Assembly (NCBI GenBank): GCA_036496605.1
Contig: DASXKV010000057.1
Location: forward strand, 1 to 44,784
Length of the DNA: 44,784 bases
Direction of reading: 5' to 3'
DNA from: Gemmatimonadaceae bacterium
GTDB lineage: Bacteria > Gemmatimonadota > Gemmatimonadetes > Gemmatimonadales > Gemmatimonadaceae
Shown here: positions 7,592 to 17,990 of the stretch, piece after piece
Numbering within the stretch: the first letter of the stretch is position 1
How the letters are laid out: every line of letters begins with the position of its first letter
Made by a program: the position numbers and the translations under genes
The notes under the pieces: generated by a model
The model's input: only the letters and a program-made list of their open reading frames with translations
What the model was told of the DNA's origin: nothing
Database searches by the model: none

Positions 7592-9226
7592 ATGCACCGA
7601 CGCACTGCCCTTTTCGCAATCGGAGCGCTCGCTCTCGCGGGATGCTCGCATGCCCCGCCGCAGACCGCAAGCGTAGTGCAGCAGGGAGCGCGTTTCGATC
7701 CAGGCTACGCGATCAACGCCACTGACCTCCGGCGCGATCTCTTCGCATTCGCTGACGATTCCTTCCGCGGGCGCGAGACCGGCACCGCCGACGCGCAGCG
7801 CGCGGCAGCCTACCTCGCGCGACGTGCGCAGCAGCTCGGCCTCGAGCCCGCGGGTGATAGCCTCTACATGCAGCGGGTGCCATTGGTGCGGCAAGTCTTC
7901 ACGAAAGCGACACATATCGCAGTGACGCTGCCGCACGGTCGCGAGCACGAGCTGCGTCTGGGTGCCGACGTCGCGCCGATCCTCGCGCTCGGAGACGCTC
8001 GCTCCGAGACCAAGCGCAACGCCGAAGGCGAGATGATCTTCGTCGGCTACGGGCCGAGTGATGACAGCGAGAGCGAGTTACTTGCGCGCTTCGATCTCGA
8101 AGGCAAAGTGCTTGTTGCGATTCATGGCGCGCCGCGGGGCTCTCGGCCGGACGTGGTGCGAAAGCTCGAGTCGCCGCGGATGCTCACCGAGCGTATCACG
8201 CGACTGATCGCGCTGCATCCCGCGGCGATCGTAGTCCTGATGTCGGGCGGCGCCGAGCAACTCTACGAGCAGTCGTCGCCACGACTTCTGCGTCCAGTTG
8301 CGCCGGAGCGTCCAGGAGAGCGTCCGGAAGAGGCCACCACGGACTCGGCGCGCACCCTTCCAGTGATTGTCCTCGGCGTGGCGCGGCGCGGCTCACCGTT
8401 GCTCCCGATGGGATGGCCTAACGACGTTGCCCCGCAGGCGCTCGACCGAGGCCTCACGGTCCATCTCGACATCGAGCGGCAAGCATTCACGGGCTACAAC
8501 GTTGCGGCCGTGTTGCGTGGGAGCGATCCGCTGTTGAACAAGACATATCTGGTGTACGGCGCCCATTACGATCACATCGGTATCATCGATCGGCGACAGG
8601 GTCGTCGGGCGAAGGTCGATTCAATCGCGAATGGTGCGAACGACGACGCTTCGGGCAGTGTGGCGCTGCTCGCCATCGCTCGCGAAATGTCGTATCTGCG
8701 ACCGAGGCGTTCCGTGTTGTTCGTCTGGCACGTGGCTGGGGAGAAAGGCTTCCTCGGCTCCTCCTACTTCACGGCGCATCCGACCGTTCCGATCGATTCG
8801 ATCATCACCGAATTCAACGCCGAAACCATCGCCGGCACGACCGAGAATACCGTTTCACTGGTTGGCCCGCGCGCAGCGCCTAACTACTTGAGCTGGCGCG
8901 TCGGTATGGTGGTCGATTCGGTGAATCGTGCGCTGATGGTACCGCTCCACGTAGACCGCCGTTGGGATGATCCGGACGACCCGGACGATGTGTACGAGCG
9001 CGGCGACCAATACAACTACGCGAAGCGCGCAATTCCCGTCATCCTCTTCTCGACTCCCACGAGCGCGGATTATCACGCGGCGTCCGACGTGGCGCAAAAG
9101 ATCGAGTATGACAAATTGGCTCGCGTCGCGGAGTTGATGTTGGAATCGGGTTTCGCGGTTGCCAATCGGTCGCACCGACCGACGAGCGAAGTCCTCATGC
9201 AATCGATTAGCAGTCATCAGCATTGA
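7592..9226 (+). CDS. M28-family peptidase-like lipoprotein with altered active site
   Basis: A 544-residue exported protein. It begins with a lipoprotein signal ending in the lipobox LAGC (Cys18), so it is probably membrane-anchored. A protease-associated-type region spans about 120-300, followed by an M28 zinc aminopeptidase domain: AHYDHIG (H325, D327), NDDASGS near 349-355, AGEKGFLGS (383-391), FNAE (411) and YHAASD (H495). In active M28 enzymes the third block reads EE, the first Glu being the general base; here that place is Gly383 (GGG GAG). The metal-ligand Asp of NLDM is Glu411. It may therefore be catalytically weak or a binding protein. Monocistronic, divergent from the glycosyltransferase operon. 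Confidence 0.85.
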   Translation: MHRRTALFAIGALALAGCSHAPPQTASVVQQGARFDPGYAINATDLRRDLFAFADDSFRGRETGTADAQRAAAYLARRAQQLGLEPAGDSLYMQRVPLVRQVFTKATHIAVTLPHGREHELRLGADVAPILALGDARSETKRNAEGEMIFVGYGPSDDSESELLARFDLEGKVLVAIHGAPRGSRPDVVRKLESPRMLTERITRLIALHPAAIVVLMSGGAEQLYEQSSPRLLRPVAPERPGERPEEATTDSARTLPVIVLGVARRGSPLLPMGWPNDVAPQALDRGLTVHLDIERQAFTGYNVAAVLRGSDPLLNKTYLVYGAHYDHIGIIDRRQGRRAKVDSIANGANDDASGSVALLAIAREMSYLRPRRSVLFVWHVAGEKGFLGSSYFTAHPTVPIDSIITEFNAETIAGTTENTVSLVGPRAAPNYLSWRVGMVVDSVNRALMVPLHVDRRWDDPDDPDDVYERGDQYNYAKRAIPVILFSTPTSADYHAASDVAQKIEYDKLARVAELMLESGFAVANRSHRPTSEVLMQSISSHQH

Positions 9227-9346
9227 GTGCCAGAGTTATTGCTTTTCCGCGATTCTTTCCGTCCGCGGTATAGCACCTGCCTCGTGCTGTCGCTGCTACT
9301 CGCGAGCGAGTTCGGGGTATAACACAGCGACGGAGGTAACTGCCTC

Positions 9347-10078
9347 ATGATTCTCGCTAATACGAGACAGCATCTCACGCGCAACGACGCACAGCTGGCG
9401 ATGCGCATTCTCGCACGCGGCTCCGATGCGGAGCTCGGCGAGCTGGAAGCGCGTCTCGCGAACGATGGCATCGACGCGTTGCTCGATGATCCGCGACTGC
9501 CAGTCGCACTCGTCCGTTCGGCGTCGGGCGCACACGCGTCGTTTCCGCTCTTCGCATACGTCATGGTCCGCCAGGCGCTGCGGCGACTCGGAGAAGGCGA
9601 TCGTTCGCTGGCAGATTATGTCGCCGCGATCGTCGTTCACTTCGCCATGCGCGATCGTTCGACGCGGCTGGGCGAAAGCGACGATCAGGTGTATGCCGCA
9701 CTCGCGGATCTCTACCACGACGTGAACGATCCCGATGCGCGGAGAAGCTTCCTCGTTCGCGCGCATCTGGGCAACTACGCGCTCTGGCTGAGCGGAATTT
9801 TTCCCGATCACGTCGAGCAGCGTCGATGGAATCGTGGCGGACCGCATCTTGGTTACTACGAGGAGATGGGGCGCCGCGGCTTTCAACTCGCAGCCGAGCA
9901 TCGGCTCGCGGAGGAGCACGGCCTGGCGCCGCTCTACGCGGCCGCGGCCGATCGCTTCGGTCTACTTCGACTCGCGCTGAATTCGCTCAGTGACTGGTTG
10001 TTCTTCCCGAATGTCCACACGCCCGAGCGCTTGATGCGTCAAGTGACGGACGAAACGAGGTGGAAGCTGGCGTCGTAG
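9347..10078 (+). CDS. Uncharacterised helical protein
   Basis: A 243-residue soluble protein with no signal peptide or membrane segment. The ATG is preceded by GGAGG at 9332-9336. Composition suggests mostly helices, rich in Ala, Arg and Leu. Aromatic-rich patches (FLVRAHLGNYALWLSGIFPDHV near 140, SLSDWLFFPNV near the C-terminus) look conserved. I recognise no family or catalytic motif. It stands alone between the M28 lipoprotein and a convergent amidotransferase gene. Confidence 0.7.
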   Translation: MILANTRQHLTRNDAQLAMRILARGSDAELGELEARLANDGIDALLDDPRLPVALVRSASGAHASFPLFAYVMVRQALRRLGEGDRSLADYVAAIVVHFAMRDRSTRLGESDDQVYAALADLYHDVNDPDARRSFLVRAHLGNYALWLSGIFPDHVEQRRWNRGGPHLGYYEEMGRRGFQLAAEHRLAEEHGLAPLYAAAADRFGLLRLALNSLSDWLFFPNVHTPERLMRQVTDETRWKLAS

Positions 10079-10102
10079 AGCGTTGCGCGTCGAGTGTAGG
10101 CA

Positions 10103-10831
10103 CTAGTGAGGCGTAACTGCCCGTGCGAACGCAGCGAAGAGATTGCGGTCCCATGGCTCGGGGGTGTCGGTGAGCTCTTCTGGGTGCCACTGCACGGCGA
10201 GCATCCACCAGTGCGGATCGACCGATTCGGCCCCCTCGACGATGCCATCGGCCGCGCGGGCGGTGACGCGGAGGTCGTTCGCGACGCGTGCGAGCGACTG
10301 ATGATGAAAGGAATTCGTCGTCAGGCAGTCGGTGCCGAGTGCGTTCGCGAGCGCGGATGCTGCGTCGACGCGGACCTCATGGACGCGGGCATCGCGGCTT
10401 CCGCCGGGATCGTGATCGATCGCTGTGGGGCGCTGACTCGGAATGTCCTGCACCAGGGAGCCGCCGAAGGCGACATTGACGACCTGAATGCCGCGACAAA
10501 TCGCGAGCGTCGGAAGCCGTCGCTGGCGAGCCTCCAGAACGAGCGCAATCTCGCTCTCGTCCCGGCCTTCGTGCGCTTCGACGGTTGGATGCGGCTCCTC
10601 GGAATAACGCGTTGGGGCGACGTCCTCACCACCTGTGACGACAAGGCCGGCGACGCCGTCGAGAATAGCCGGCGCGGCAACGTCTACGAGCGGCGGTACG
10701 ACCAGTGGTATCAGACCGACCCGCGCAAGCGCCGCGGTATATGCGAGATTGACACGCACGCGCGGAGCGCCACGGATGATTTCGGTCGTTCCCGTGACCG
10801 CCACGAGTGCGGATTTGGAGGTGATGGACAC
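10103..10831 (-). CDS. Class I glutamine amidotransferase-like hydrolase (PuuD/peptidase C26 family)
   Basis: A 242-residue Cys-hydrolase of the gamma-glutamyl-GABA hydrolase type. Visible are the nucleophile elbow AICRGIQ with Cys112, the glycine-rich GLVVTGGEDVAP near 62-73 and the QWHPEE block with His216 and Glu218 completing the triad. Substrates of this family include gamma-glutamyl-GABA and other gamma-glutamyl amides. No putrescine genes are nearby, so the substrate is open. The start is GTG (10829-10831); the RBS is weak. Convergent with the gene ending at 10078. Confidence 0.85.
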   Translation of the reverse strand: MSITSKSALVAVTGTTEIIRGAPRVRVNLAYTAALARVGLIPLVVPPLVDVAAPAILDGVAGLVVTGGEDVAPTRYSEEPHPTVEAHEGRDESEIALVLEARQRRLPTLAICRGIQVVNVAFGGSLVQDIPSQRPTAIDHDPGGSRDARVHEVRVDAASALANALGTDCLTTNSFHHQSLARVANDLRVTARAADGIVEGAESVDPHWWMLAVQWHPEELTDTPEPWDRNLFAAFARAVTPH

Positions 10832-10850
10832 GTGAAAAAGGCGTTGGAAG

Positions 10851-10886
10851 AGCAGATTCCGCGTCGCTTCGGTTCTCGGGATGACA
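10851..10886. repeat. Dispersed intergenic repeat, copy 2
   Basis: AGCAGATTCC followed by CGCTTCGGTTCTCGGGATGAC, sharing both ends with the copy at 2190-2250. It lies in the divergent gap between the amidotransferase and the coiled-coil gene. Confidence 0.5.
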
Positions 10887-10950
10887 GCATTGCGTGGGTC
10901 CTGCGCGCTTCACTATCCTAAGCCCGCTCCGCAGGAGAGGCTACCAATCC

Positions 10951-11532
10951 GTGTTCGAGAGTTTGCGAAAGTCGCTTGACGATCTGTTGTCGCGTTCGAC
11001 GCCGCCCGAAGAGCGGCGTGAAATTGTCTCGCGCATGCGTGATACCCTCGTTCAGGCGAAGGTTGGCCTTCAGGACCTGCGTGATGCGCTGGAGAAATCG
11101 CGACGCCGGCTCGACGTCGAACGTCGAGAGCTGGAGACGGTTCAGCGACGCAAGCGGCTCGCCGAACAGGTCGGAGACGCCGAGACGGTGCGCATCGCTG
11201 GTCAATACGAACAGATGCACCTCGAGCGCGTTGAGGTGCTCGGGCGAAAGCTCGAGGCACAGGAGAACGAGCTCGAACTCGCTGAGCGCGACGTGACGCA
11301 GATGATGACGGAACTGCGGACCGCGGCGAGCGGGATTTCGTCCGGCAGCGAGCGCGGAAACGCGGCGGCAATGAAGGCGGCCATGGACGAGGTCGAGTCG
11401 GATCTCGGGCAGGGGAAGAACGAGTCACTGCGCGCGGAGATCGACGGTCTCTCGCGCTCGCGCACTCGCGCGGACCACGAGGCGGACGCGGCGCGAAAGC
11501 TCGAGGAGCTGAAGCGTCGCATGGGTAAGTAG
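10951..11532 (+). CDS. Coiled-coil protein
   Basis: A 193-residue, highly charged helical protein with long heptad-type stretches (about 30-130 and 165-190), no signal peptide and no membrane segment. The start is taken as GTG at 10951, because GGAGAGG lies 11-17 bp upstream and the protein then begins VFESLRKSLDDLLSR. An ATG at 10894 would add 19 residues of intergenic character that overlap the repeat region. The amphipathic N-terminus and coiled coil recall PspA/IM30-type membrane-associated proteins, but I cannot assign it. It is followed 16 bp later by the barrel protein gene, so the two may be co-transcribed. Confidence 0.7.
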   Translation: MFESLRKSLDDLLSRSTPPEERREIVSRMRDTLVQAKVGLQDLRDALEKSRRRLDVERRELETVQRRKRLAEQVGDAETVRIAGQYEQMHLERVEVLGRKLEAQENELELAERDVTQMMTELRTAASGISSGSERGNAAAMKAAMDEVESDLGQGKNESLRAEIDGLSRSRTRADHEADAARKLEELKRRMGK

Positions 11533-11548
11533 CGGTTTTTCGACGGTC

Positions 11549-13306
11549 ATGCGCCGAACGCGCCTCGCGCTGATCAGGGGCGTTTCGACGCTGCTCGCCT
11601 CGTCGTTGGGGGGAATCGCCCACGCGCAGGATAGTATCCGCGCCCAGCCGGCAGGCGACGCAACGCGGCGCCCGGTCGCGTGCACGGGACAGCGCGTCAA
11701 CGACATCGTCATTCATTCCTTCGCGCCGACGACGGCGGCGCTGCGCAGCGTACCCGTCATCGCGGACATCGCGCGTTCCGTCCATGCGACGACGCGGCCG
11801 GACCTCATTCGGCGCTATCTGCTCCTGGCGCATGGCGACACGTGCACGGAGCTGAGACGGTCGGAATCGGAGCGCATCCTGCGCGCGCAGCCCTTCCTGG
11901 CCGACGCCTCGGTGTTGGCCTATGCGGCCGAAAGCGGCGGGGTGGATCTGGAAGTCAGAACGATCGACGAGACCTCGGCCATCGTTGGTGGAACGATCAC
12001 GTCGGCGAGTCCCTACCTCACCTCGGCGCGGGTCGGCAGCTCGAACCTCGGCGGAGGCGGTCTCTATCTCGTCGGGAATTGGCGCCACGATCCGAACTTT
12101 CGCGACGGCTTCGGCATCCGATTCACAGACTATCAACTCGGTGCCCTTCCGTACATACTCAACTTCGAGGCGCAGCAGGATCCGCTCGGCAACCACCTCG
12201 TCATTTCGTCGGCGCATCCGTTTCTCACGGATCTGCAGCGTCTCGCCTGGAGTGGTGTCGCCGGCTCGACGGACGATTACGTGTTCTTCTCGACGGCCCA
12301 GGACATACAGCACGCGTTCAACTCGCAGCGACATTTCTTCGACGTCGGTGGGCTCGTTCGCGTTGGACCGCCGGGGCGGCTGAGCCTGTTCGGCGCATCG
12401 ATTTCAGGTGAGCAGGAAATACCTGGCCTGACGCCGATTCTCGTGACGCCGGCGGGGCCGCTCGTCGATACGACGTCGGCGTTCGCCAACCGGTACGTGC
12501 CGCACAAGATCGCGCGCGCCAACGTCCTGTGGGGCATCCGCGACATCGGCTTCGTTCGCGTGACCGGCTTCGACGCGCTTACGGCGACTCAGGACATTCC
12601 CGTTGGCTTTCAGCTCGGGACGCAATTCGGCCGCAGCCTAACGGTGCTCGGCGCCCGCGACGACGACATCTTCATGTCGGGGAACCTCTACATTGGTGCC
12701 GCACGAGAGAACTCGGCCCTTCGCGTCCAGCTCCTGGGTGAAGGCCGGCGCAGCAACGACCTGAATGCCTGGGATGGTGTCGTCACGAGCGGACGCGCGA
12801 CGCAATATACGAAGCTCACCGATGTGCAAACCGTGATCGCGTCGTTCGAGTGGAGCAGCGGCTGGCGGCTGCGCATTCCGTTCGCCTTGACGCTCGGCGA
12901 CCAGCGAGGCGGCGTGCGCGGCTATGCCGACGAAATGGCGCCCGGCGGCCAACGGGGCATCGTTAGGCTCGAGGATCGGCTCGTCGTCGGCCGGCCCTGG
13001 GGTCTAGGCGACGTCGGCATCGGCGTCTTTTCCGACGCAGGACGACTCTGGGCGGGCGACGTCCCTTTCGGCGAGTCGACGCCCGTACGCGCATCCGTCG
13101 GATTCAGCGTCCTCGCCAGCGTGCCTCCGCGGTCGGCGCGTCTCTGGCGCCTCGACATCGCCGTGCCGATCAATCCGGCTGGCGCGCGCCGACTCGAGCT
13201 CCGCATCACGAGCAACGATCAAACGACATTCTTCTGGCGCGAACCGGACGATGTGCAGATCGCGCGAGAGAAGACGGTGCCTTCATCGATCTTCAACTGG
13301 CCCTGA
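11549..13306 (+). CDS. Omp85/BamA-like outer-membrane protein
   Basis: A 585-residue exported protein. A signal peptide ends near residue 26 (GGIAHA, then Q). Residues about 45-135 look like a POTRA-type domain (IVIHSFAPTT, then SERILRAQPFLADASVLAY and VDLEVRTID, the usual POTRA strand-helix rhythm). From about 140 to the end, alternating beta strands suggest a 12-16-strand barrel (SSNLGGGGLYLVGNWRHDPNF, ALTLGDQRGGVRGY, GIGVFSDAGRLW). The RGY motif is like the VRGF/Y element of Omp85 strand L6. It is shorter than BamA, with one or two POTRA units, closer to TamA or surface-antigen (D15) relatives. It ends 8 bp before the converging POT gene. Confidence 0.7.
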   Translation: MRRTRLALIRGVSTLLASSLGGIAHAQDSIRAQPAGDATRRPVACTGQRVNDIVIHSFAPTTAALRSVPVIADIARSVHATTRPDLIRRYLLLAHGDTCTELRRSESERILRAQPFLADASVLAYAAESGGVDLEVRTIDETSAIVGGTITSASPYLTSARVGSSNLGGGGLYLVGNWRHDPNFRDGFGIRFTDYQLGALPYILNFEAQQDPLGNHLVISSAHPFLTDLQRLAWSGVAGSTDDYVFFSTAQDIQHAFNSQRHFFDVGGLVRVGPPGRLSLFGASISGEQEIPGLTPILVTPAGPLVDTTSAFANRYVPHKIARANVLWGIRDIGFVRVTGFDALTATQDIPVGFQLGTQFGRSLTVLGARDDDIFMSGNLYIGAARENSALRVQLLGEGRRSNDLNAWDGVVTSGRATQYTKLTDVQTVIASFEWSSGWRLRIPFALTLGDQRGGVRGYADEMAPGGQRGIVRLEDRLVVGRPWGLGDVGIGVFSDAGRLWAGDVPFGESTPVRASVGFSVLASVPPRSARLWRLDIAVPINPAGARRLELRITSNDQTTFFWREPDDVQIAREKTVPSSIFNWP

Positions 13307-13313
13307 GGAGGGC

Positions 13314-14906
13314 CTACGCCAGTTGCCCCTCGCTTCCGTCGGATGCTCCGAGCAGGCGACGAATCGGAATGATCATAGCGGCGCACACCACCGCAGCAAT
13401 GAAGAGGGACATCGCGGTTCTCTGAAAGAGCAGTGGCATCTCGTTCAGCTTGTTCGGATCGACGTTACCGCCGACGATGCCGGCGATGAGATTGCCTAAC
13501 GCGGACGCCATGAACCAGATGCCCATCATCTGGCCGACGAACTTACGCGGCGCGAGCTTGGTCATGGAGCTGAGGCCGACGGGACTCAGGCTCAACTCAC
13601 CGAAGGTTTGAAACAGGTAGCTGATCGTCAGCCACCACATGGAAACGCGCGTCGACGCCCCACCCGCAATCACTTTGTTGGAGGCGATGAGCATGACCCA
13701 GAAGCCAGCGCCTGCAGCGAACAGCCCGAACGCGAACTTGGCGGGGCTCGAGGGATTTCTGCCACGCTTTCCGAGCGCAAGCCAGAGTACTCCGAATACC
13801 GGGGCGAGCACGATCACGAACACAGAATTCGCCGCCTGCATCCACGTTGTCGGCGATTCCCAGCCGAAGATGTGGCGATCGGTGAAGTCGCGGGCGAACA
13901 AGTTGAGCGACGTCGGTGCCTGCTCGAATGCGCTCCAGAAGATCGTGGCGAAGACGAACAGCACGATGATGACCGCAACGCGTTTCTTCTCGTGCCCGGT
14001 GAGACCCGCGAAGAAGAAGAGATAGGCGAAGTACAGGAGCGCGAGGCCGAGAATCACCACCGTCAGGTTCTCCGCCACCGCGACGGGGTTGACGTGAATC
14101 ACGCCGGTCATGGCGAGGATCGCCACGAGCGCGATGATGCCGAGCAGCCCAAACGAAAGGGAGCGCACGCGGCGCTGCTCTTCGAGTGTCCCGTTAGGCT
14201 TGAGACCGATTGGGCCCAGCGTACGCGGGGCCATTGCGCGGAAGGTGATGAGGCCGAAAAGCATCCCGATGCCCGCTGACGCGAAGCCCCAATGCCAATC
14301 CACTCGTTCGCCAAGGAAGCCCGTCACGAGCGGCGCGAGAAAGGCGCCCAGATTGATGCCGGTGTAGAAGATCGAGAATCCCGCGTCGCGTCGTGAGCCG
14401 CCTTCCGGATACAGATCGCCGACGATCGCCGAGACGTTGGGCTTGAGCAGGCCGGTTCCGATGACGATCAGCACGAGACCGAGAAAGAACGCGCTGCGCG
14501 CGAAAAACGCGGAGAGGCCGATCGACAGGTGGCCGAGCGCGATGAAAATGCCGCCGACCCAGACTGACCGCTGCAGCCCAAGCCAGCGATCGGCGATCCA
14601 TCCACCCGGCAGTGACGACAGATAGACCGATGACGCGTAGATGCCGACGATCGAGCTGGCTGTCACGCGGTCGAAACCAAAGCCGCCCTGCGCCAGGGCT
14701 GCGGTCATGAAGAGGACGAGAAGGGGCCGGATCCCGTAGAACGAGAACCGCTCCCACATCTCGGTGAAGAAGAGCGTCGCCAACCCGCGCGGCTGCCCGA
14801 AGAAACCACGGTTTTGGGTGTATTGCGCGAGATCGTTAGGCGGCAGGTCGACGGTGACGGCGCCGGCCTGTGGCTGATCGAAGACGGGCTTCTGGTTGAT
14901 CGCCAT
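13314..14906 (-). CDS. POT-family proton-coupled peptide transporter
   Basis: A major-facilitator protein that would import di- and tripeptides with protons. The family hallmark FFTEMWERFSFYGIRPLLVLF lies in the first membrane helix, containing the ERFxYYG-type element, and multiple hydrophobic helices follow to residue 530. FYTGINLGAFLAPLVTGFLGE matches the second POT signature. The start is set at the ATG 14904-14906 (MAINQKPVF); the upstream ATG at 15038 would overlap the ABC gene heavily with unlikely sequence. It lies 20 bp after the ABC ATPase gene, so it is probably the last gene of a peptide-uptake operon. Confidence 0.9.
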   Translation of the reverse strand: MAINQKPVFDQPQAGAVTVDLPPNDLAQYTQNRGFFGQPRGLATLFFTEMWERFSFYGIRPLLVLFMTAALAQGGFGFDRVTASSIVGIYASSVYLSSLPGGWIADRWLGLQRSVWVGGIFIALGHLSIGLSAFFARSAFFLGLVLIVIGTGLLKPNVSAIVGDLYPEGGSRRDAGFSIFYTGINLGAFLAPLVTGFLGERVDWHWGFASAGIGMLFGLITFRAMAPRTLGPIGLKPNGTLEEQRRVRSLSFGLLGIIALVAILAMTGVIHVNPVAVAENLTVVILGLALLYFAYLFFFAGLTGHEKKRVAVIIVLFVFATIFWSAFEQAPTSLNLFARDFTDRHIFGWESPTTWMQAANSVFVIVLAPVFGVLWLALGKRGRNPSSPAKFAFGLFAAGAGFWVMLIASNKVIAGGASTRVSMWWLTISYLFQTFGELSLSPVGLSSMTKLAPRKFVGQMMGIWFMASALGNLIAGIVGGNVDPNKLNEMPLLFQRTAMSLFIAAVVCAAMIIPIRRLLGASDGSEGQLA

Positions 14907-14926
14907 GTCGATGTCCGATGGGTTCG

Positions 14927-15990
<1,064 letters not shown>

Positions 15991-15994
<4 letters not shown>

Positions 15995-17028
15995 GACGCC
16001 GCCACGCGTTGCGGCTGCTGCATAACGAGCGGCTCGTGGGGCTGGTTGCGCCGCTCAGGCTCCTCCGCAAGATGGCAACGCGACAGGTGTGCGCTCCCGA
16101 TCTGATAGAGCGGTGGATGCTCGGTGGTGCAGCGTTCCCACGCGTACGGGCAGCGATCGTGAAAGCGGCACCCGCTCGGCCAACGCGTCGGCGGCGGTAC
16201 GGTGCCTGGAATCGTGCGCAGCCGCTCGCGGGCCTCGCCAAGCCGCGGCATCGCCGCGAGCAACCCCTCCGTATATGGATGGTGCGGCTCCGCAAAGAGC
16301 GTTTTCACTTGCGCCTCTTCGACGATCTCGCCGCCATACATGACGATGACGCGCGAGACCGTTTCGGCGACCACGCCGAGGTCGTGCGTGATGAGCAGGA
16401 TCGAAGTCCCGAAGCGGCTCTGCAGCTGTTGCAGCAGCTCGAGGATCTGAGCTTGGATCGTGACGTCGAGCGCCGTCGTCGGTTCGTCGGCGATGACGAG
16501 CGCGGGATTCATCACGAGCGCCATCGCGATGACGACGCGCTGACGCATGCCGCCAGAGAGCTGATGCGGGTATTCTCTCGCCCGCTGCGCGGGCGATGGA
16601 ATACCGACGATTTGAAGCATCTCGACGGCGCGGTTCCAGGCCTCACGACGCGACGCCTTGCCGTGAATCCGTACGACCTCCGCGATCTGCTCGCCAACGG
16701 TGAAGACCGGATTGAGCGCGGTCATCGGTTCCTGGAAGACCATCGCGATCCGCGCACCGCGTACCGCGCGCAGCTCGCGATCGCCGAGAGTGACGAGGTC
16801 GCGCCCCTCGAAAACAATCTGGCTTCCGGGCTCGATGCGCCCCGGCGGCATAACGAGTCGCAATACCGAGAGTGCCGTGACCGACTTGCCGCACCCTGAT
16901 TCGCCAACGAGACCGATCGTTTCCCCCGATCCGATCGAGAAGCTCACGCCGTCCACAGCGCGCGAAACGCCGCCGTCGCCATAGAAGAACGTGCGCAGAT
17001 TCTCGATTTGGAGGAGAGTATCGGCCAT
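15991..17028 (-). CDS. dppD: Dipeptide/oligopeptide ABC transporter, ATP-binding protein (DppD/OppD type)
   Basis: The first ATPase of the importer, 345 residues from the ATG at 17026-17028 ([15 protein letters not shown]). Walker A is GESGCGKSV, the signature [15 protein letters not shown], and Walker [13 protein letters not shown]. The C-terminal extension has [15 protein letters not shown] and a later Cys. An open frame extends further upstream but overlaps the permease gene with non-protein-like sequence. The GGAGGAG-type stretch about 12-20 bp upstream supports this start. Lies 20 bp after the permease gene. Confidence 0.93.
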
Positions 17029-17048
17029 GCGGGATGAATGAGCGTGCG

Positions 17049-17990
17049 TCAACGCGTCTTGCCGCCCGCAAGCTGGTGCGGGTCGAGCGCGTCGCGCAAG
17101 GCGGAGCCGAAGGTGTTGAAGGCGAGCACCGTCATGATGATGGCGAGGCCCGGGAAGAGTGCGATCCACCACGTCGCTTGAAAGGCGTCGCTGCCGTCGT
17201 AGAAAATGGACCCCCAGCTCGCCGTTGGCGCGCGCGTGCCGATCCCGAGGTACGAGAGCCCCGCCTCGAGGATGATAACGTTGCCGACGCCGAGCGTGGC
17301 CGCGACGAGGACCGGCGTGAGTACGTTCGGAAGAATGTGTCGCCAGACGATGCGCAAGCCCGGCGTGCCGAGCGCGCGAGCAGCTAATACATACTCGCGC
17401 CGGACGACCGACAGCACCTCGGCGCGAACCAGTCGCGAGACCTCGAACCATCCAGTGAAGCCAATGATGAGAATCAGCACGGTGAGCGGAACATGATTCC
17501 AAAGCGAGAGCAGTGCGATGAGCAACAAGACGCGAGGGATCGCAAGCAGCGCGTCGAGCAACCGCATCATGACCGCGTCGATTCGTCCGCCGACATAGCC
17601 GGCAACGAGTCCGTACGCCGTTCCGACGGTGGCTGAGAGCAGCACCGCGAGCATCGCGATCGACAGTGAGATGCGGGCGCCGAAGAGCATTCGGCTCAGC
17701 AGGTCGCGGCTGTACTGGTCGGTGCCGAGTGGATGGGCCAGCGACGGCGGCTGACTCTTCAAGCCGATGATATCGAGCTGGGCATTGGGATCGTACGGTG
17801 AAAGCTCACGAGCAAAGAGCGCGATCAAGCACAGCAGGAGGATCAGTGTGAGCGACCACCAGAGGGCGCTCGTTATGCGGCCACGTCGCTGCAGCGCGCC
17901 GAGGTCGCGCGGCGGCTCGTCGACGGCCGACGCGACGCTCGATGCGGCGAGTCGTTCAGCGGGTGCGGAGACGGGGATCGGCGACCGCAT
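17049..17990 (-). CDS. dppC: Peptide ABC transporter permease (DppC/OppC type)
   Basis: An inner-membrane permease of 313 residues with about six helices, the first near 42-63 ([20 protein letters not shown]). After it comes the family-typical [24 protein letters not shown]. The EAA-loop that docks on the ATPase is [24 protein letters not shown]. The ATG overlaps the preceding permease gene by 35 bp. A long polar N-terminus (residues 1-38) precedes the first helix. Confidence 0.92.
   Translation of the reverse strand: MRSPIPVSAPAERLAASSVASAVDEPPRDLGALQRRGRITSALWWSLTLILLLCLIALFARELSPYDPNAQLDIIGLKSQPPSLAHPLGTDQYSRDLLSRMLFGARISLSIAMLAVLLSATVGTAYGLVAGYVGGRIDAVMMRLLDALLAIPRVLLLIALLSLWNHVPLTVLILIIGFTGWFEVSRLVRAEVLSVVRREYVLAARALGTPGLRIVWRHILPNVLTPVLVAATLGVGNVIILEAGLSYLGIGTRAPTASWGSIFYDGSDAFQATWWIALFPGLAIIMTVLAFNTFGSALRDALDPHQLAGGKTR

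Noticed and set aside
10913-12334. 473-codon minus-strand frame opposite the coiled-coil and barrel genes
   Set aside because: The plus-strand genes have RBS, signal peptide and family features; the minus frame does not.
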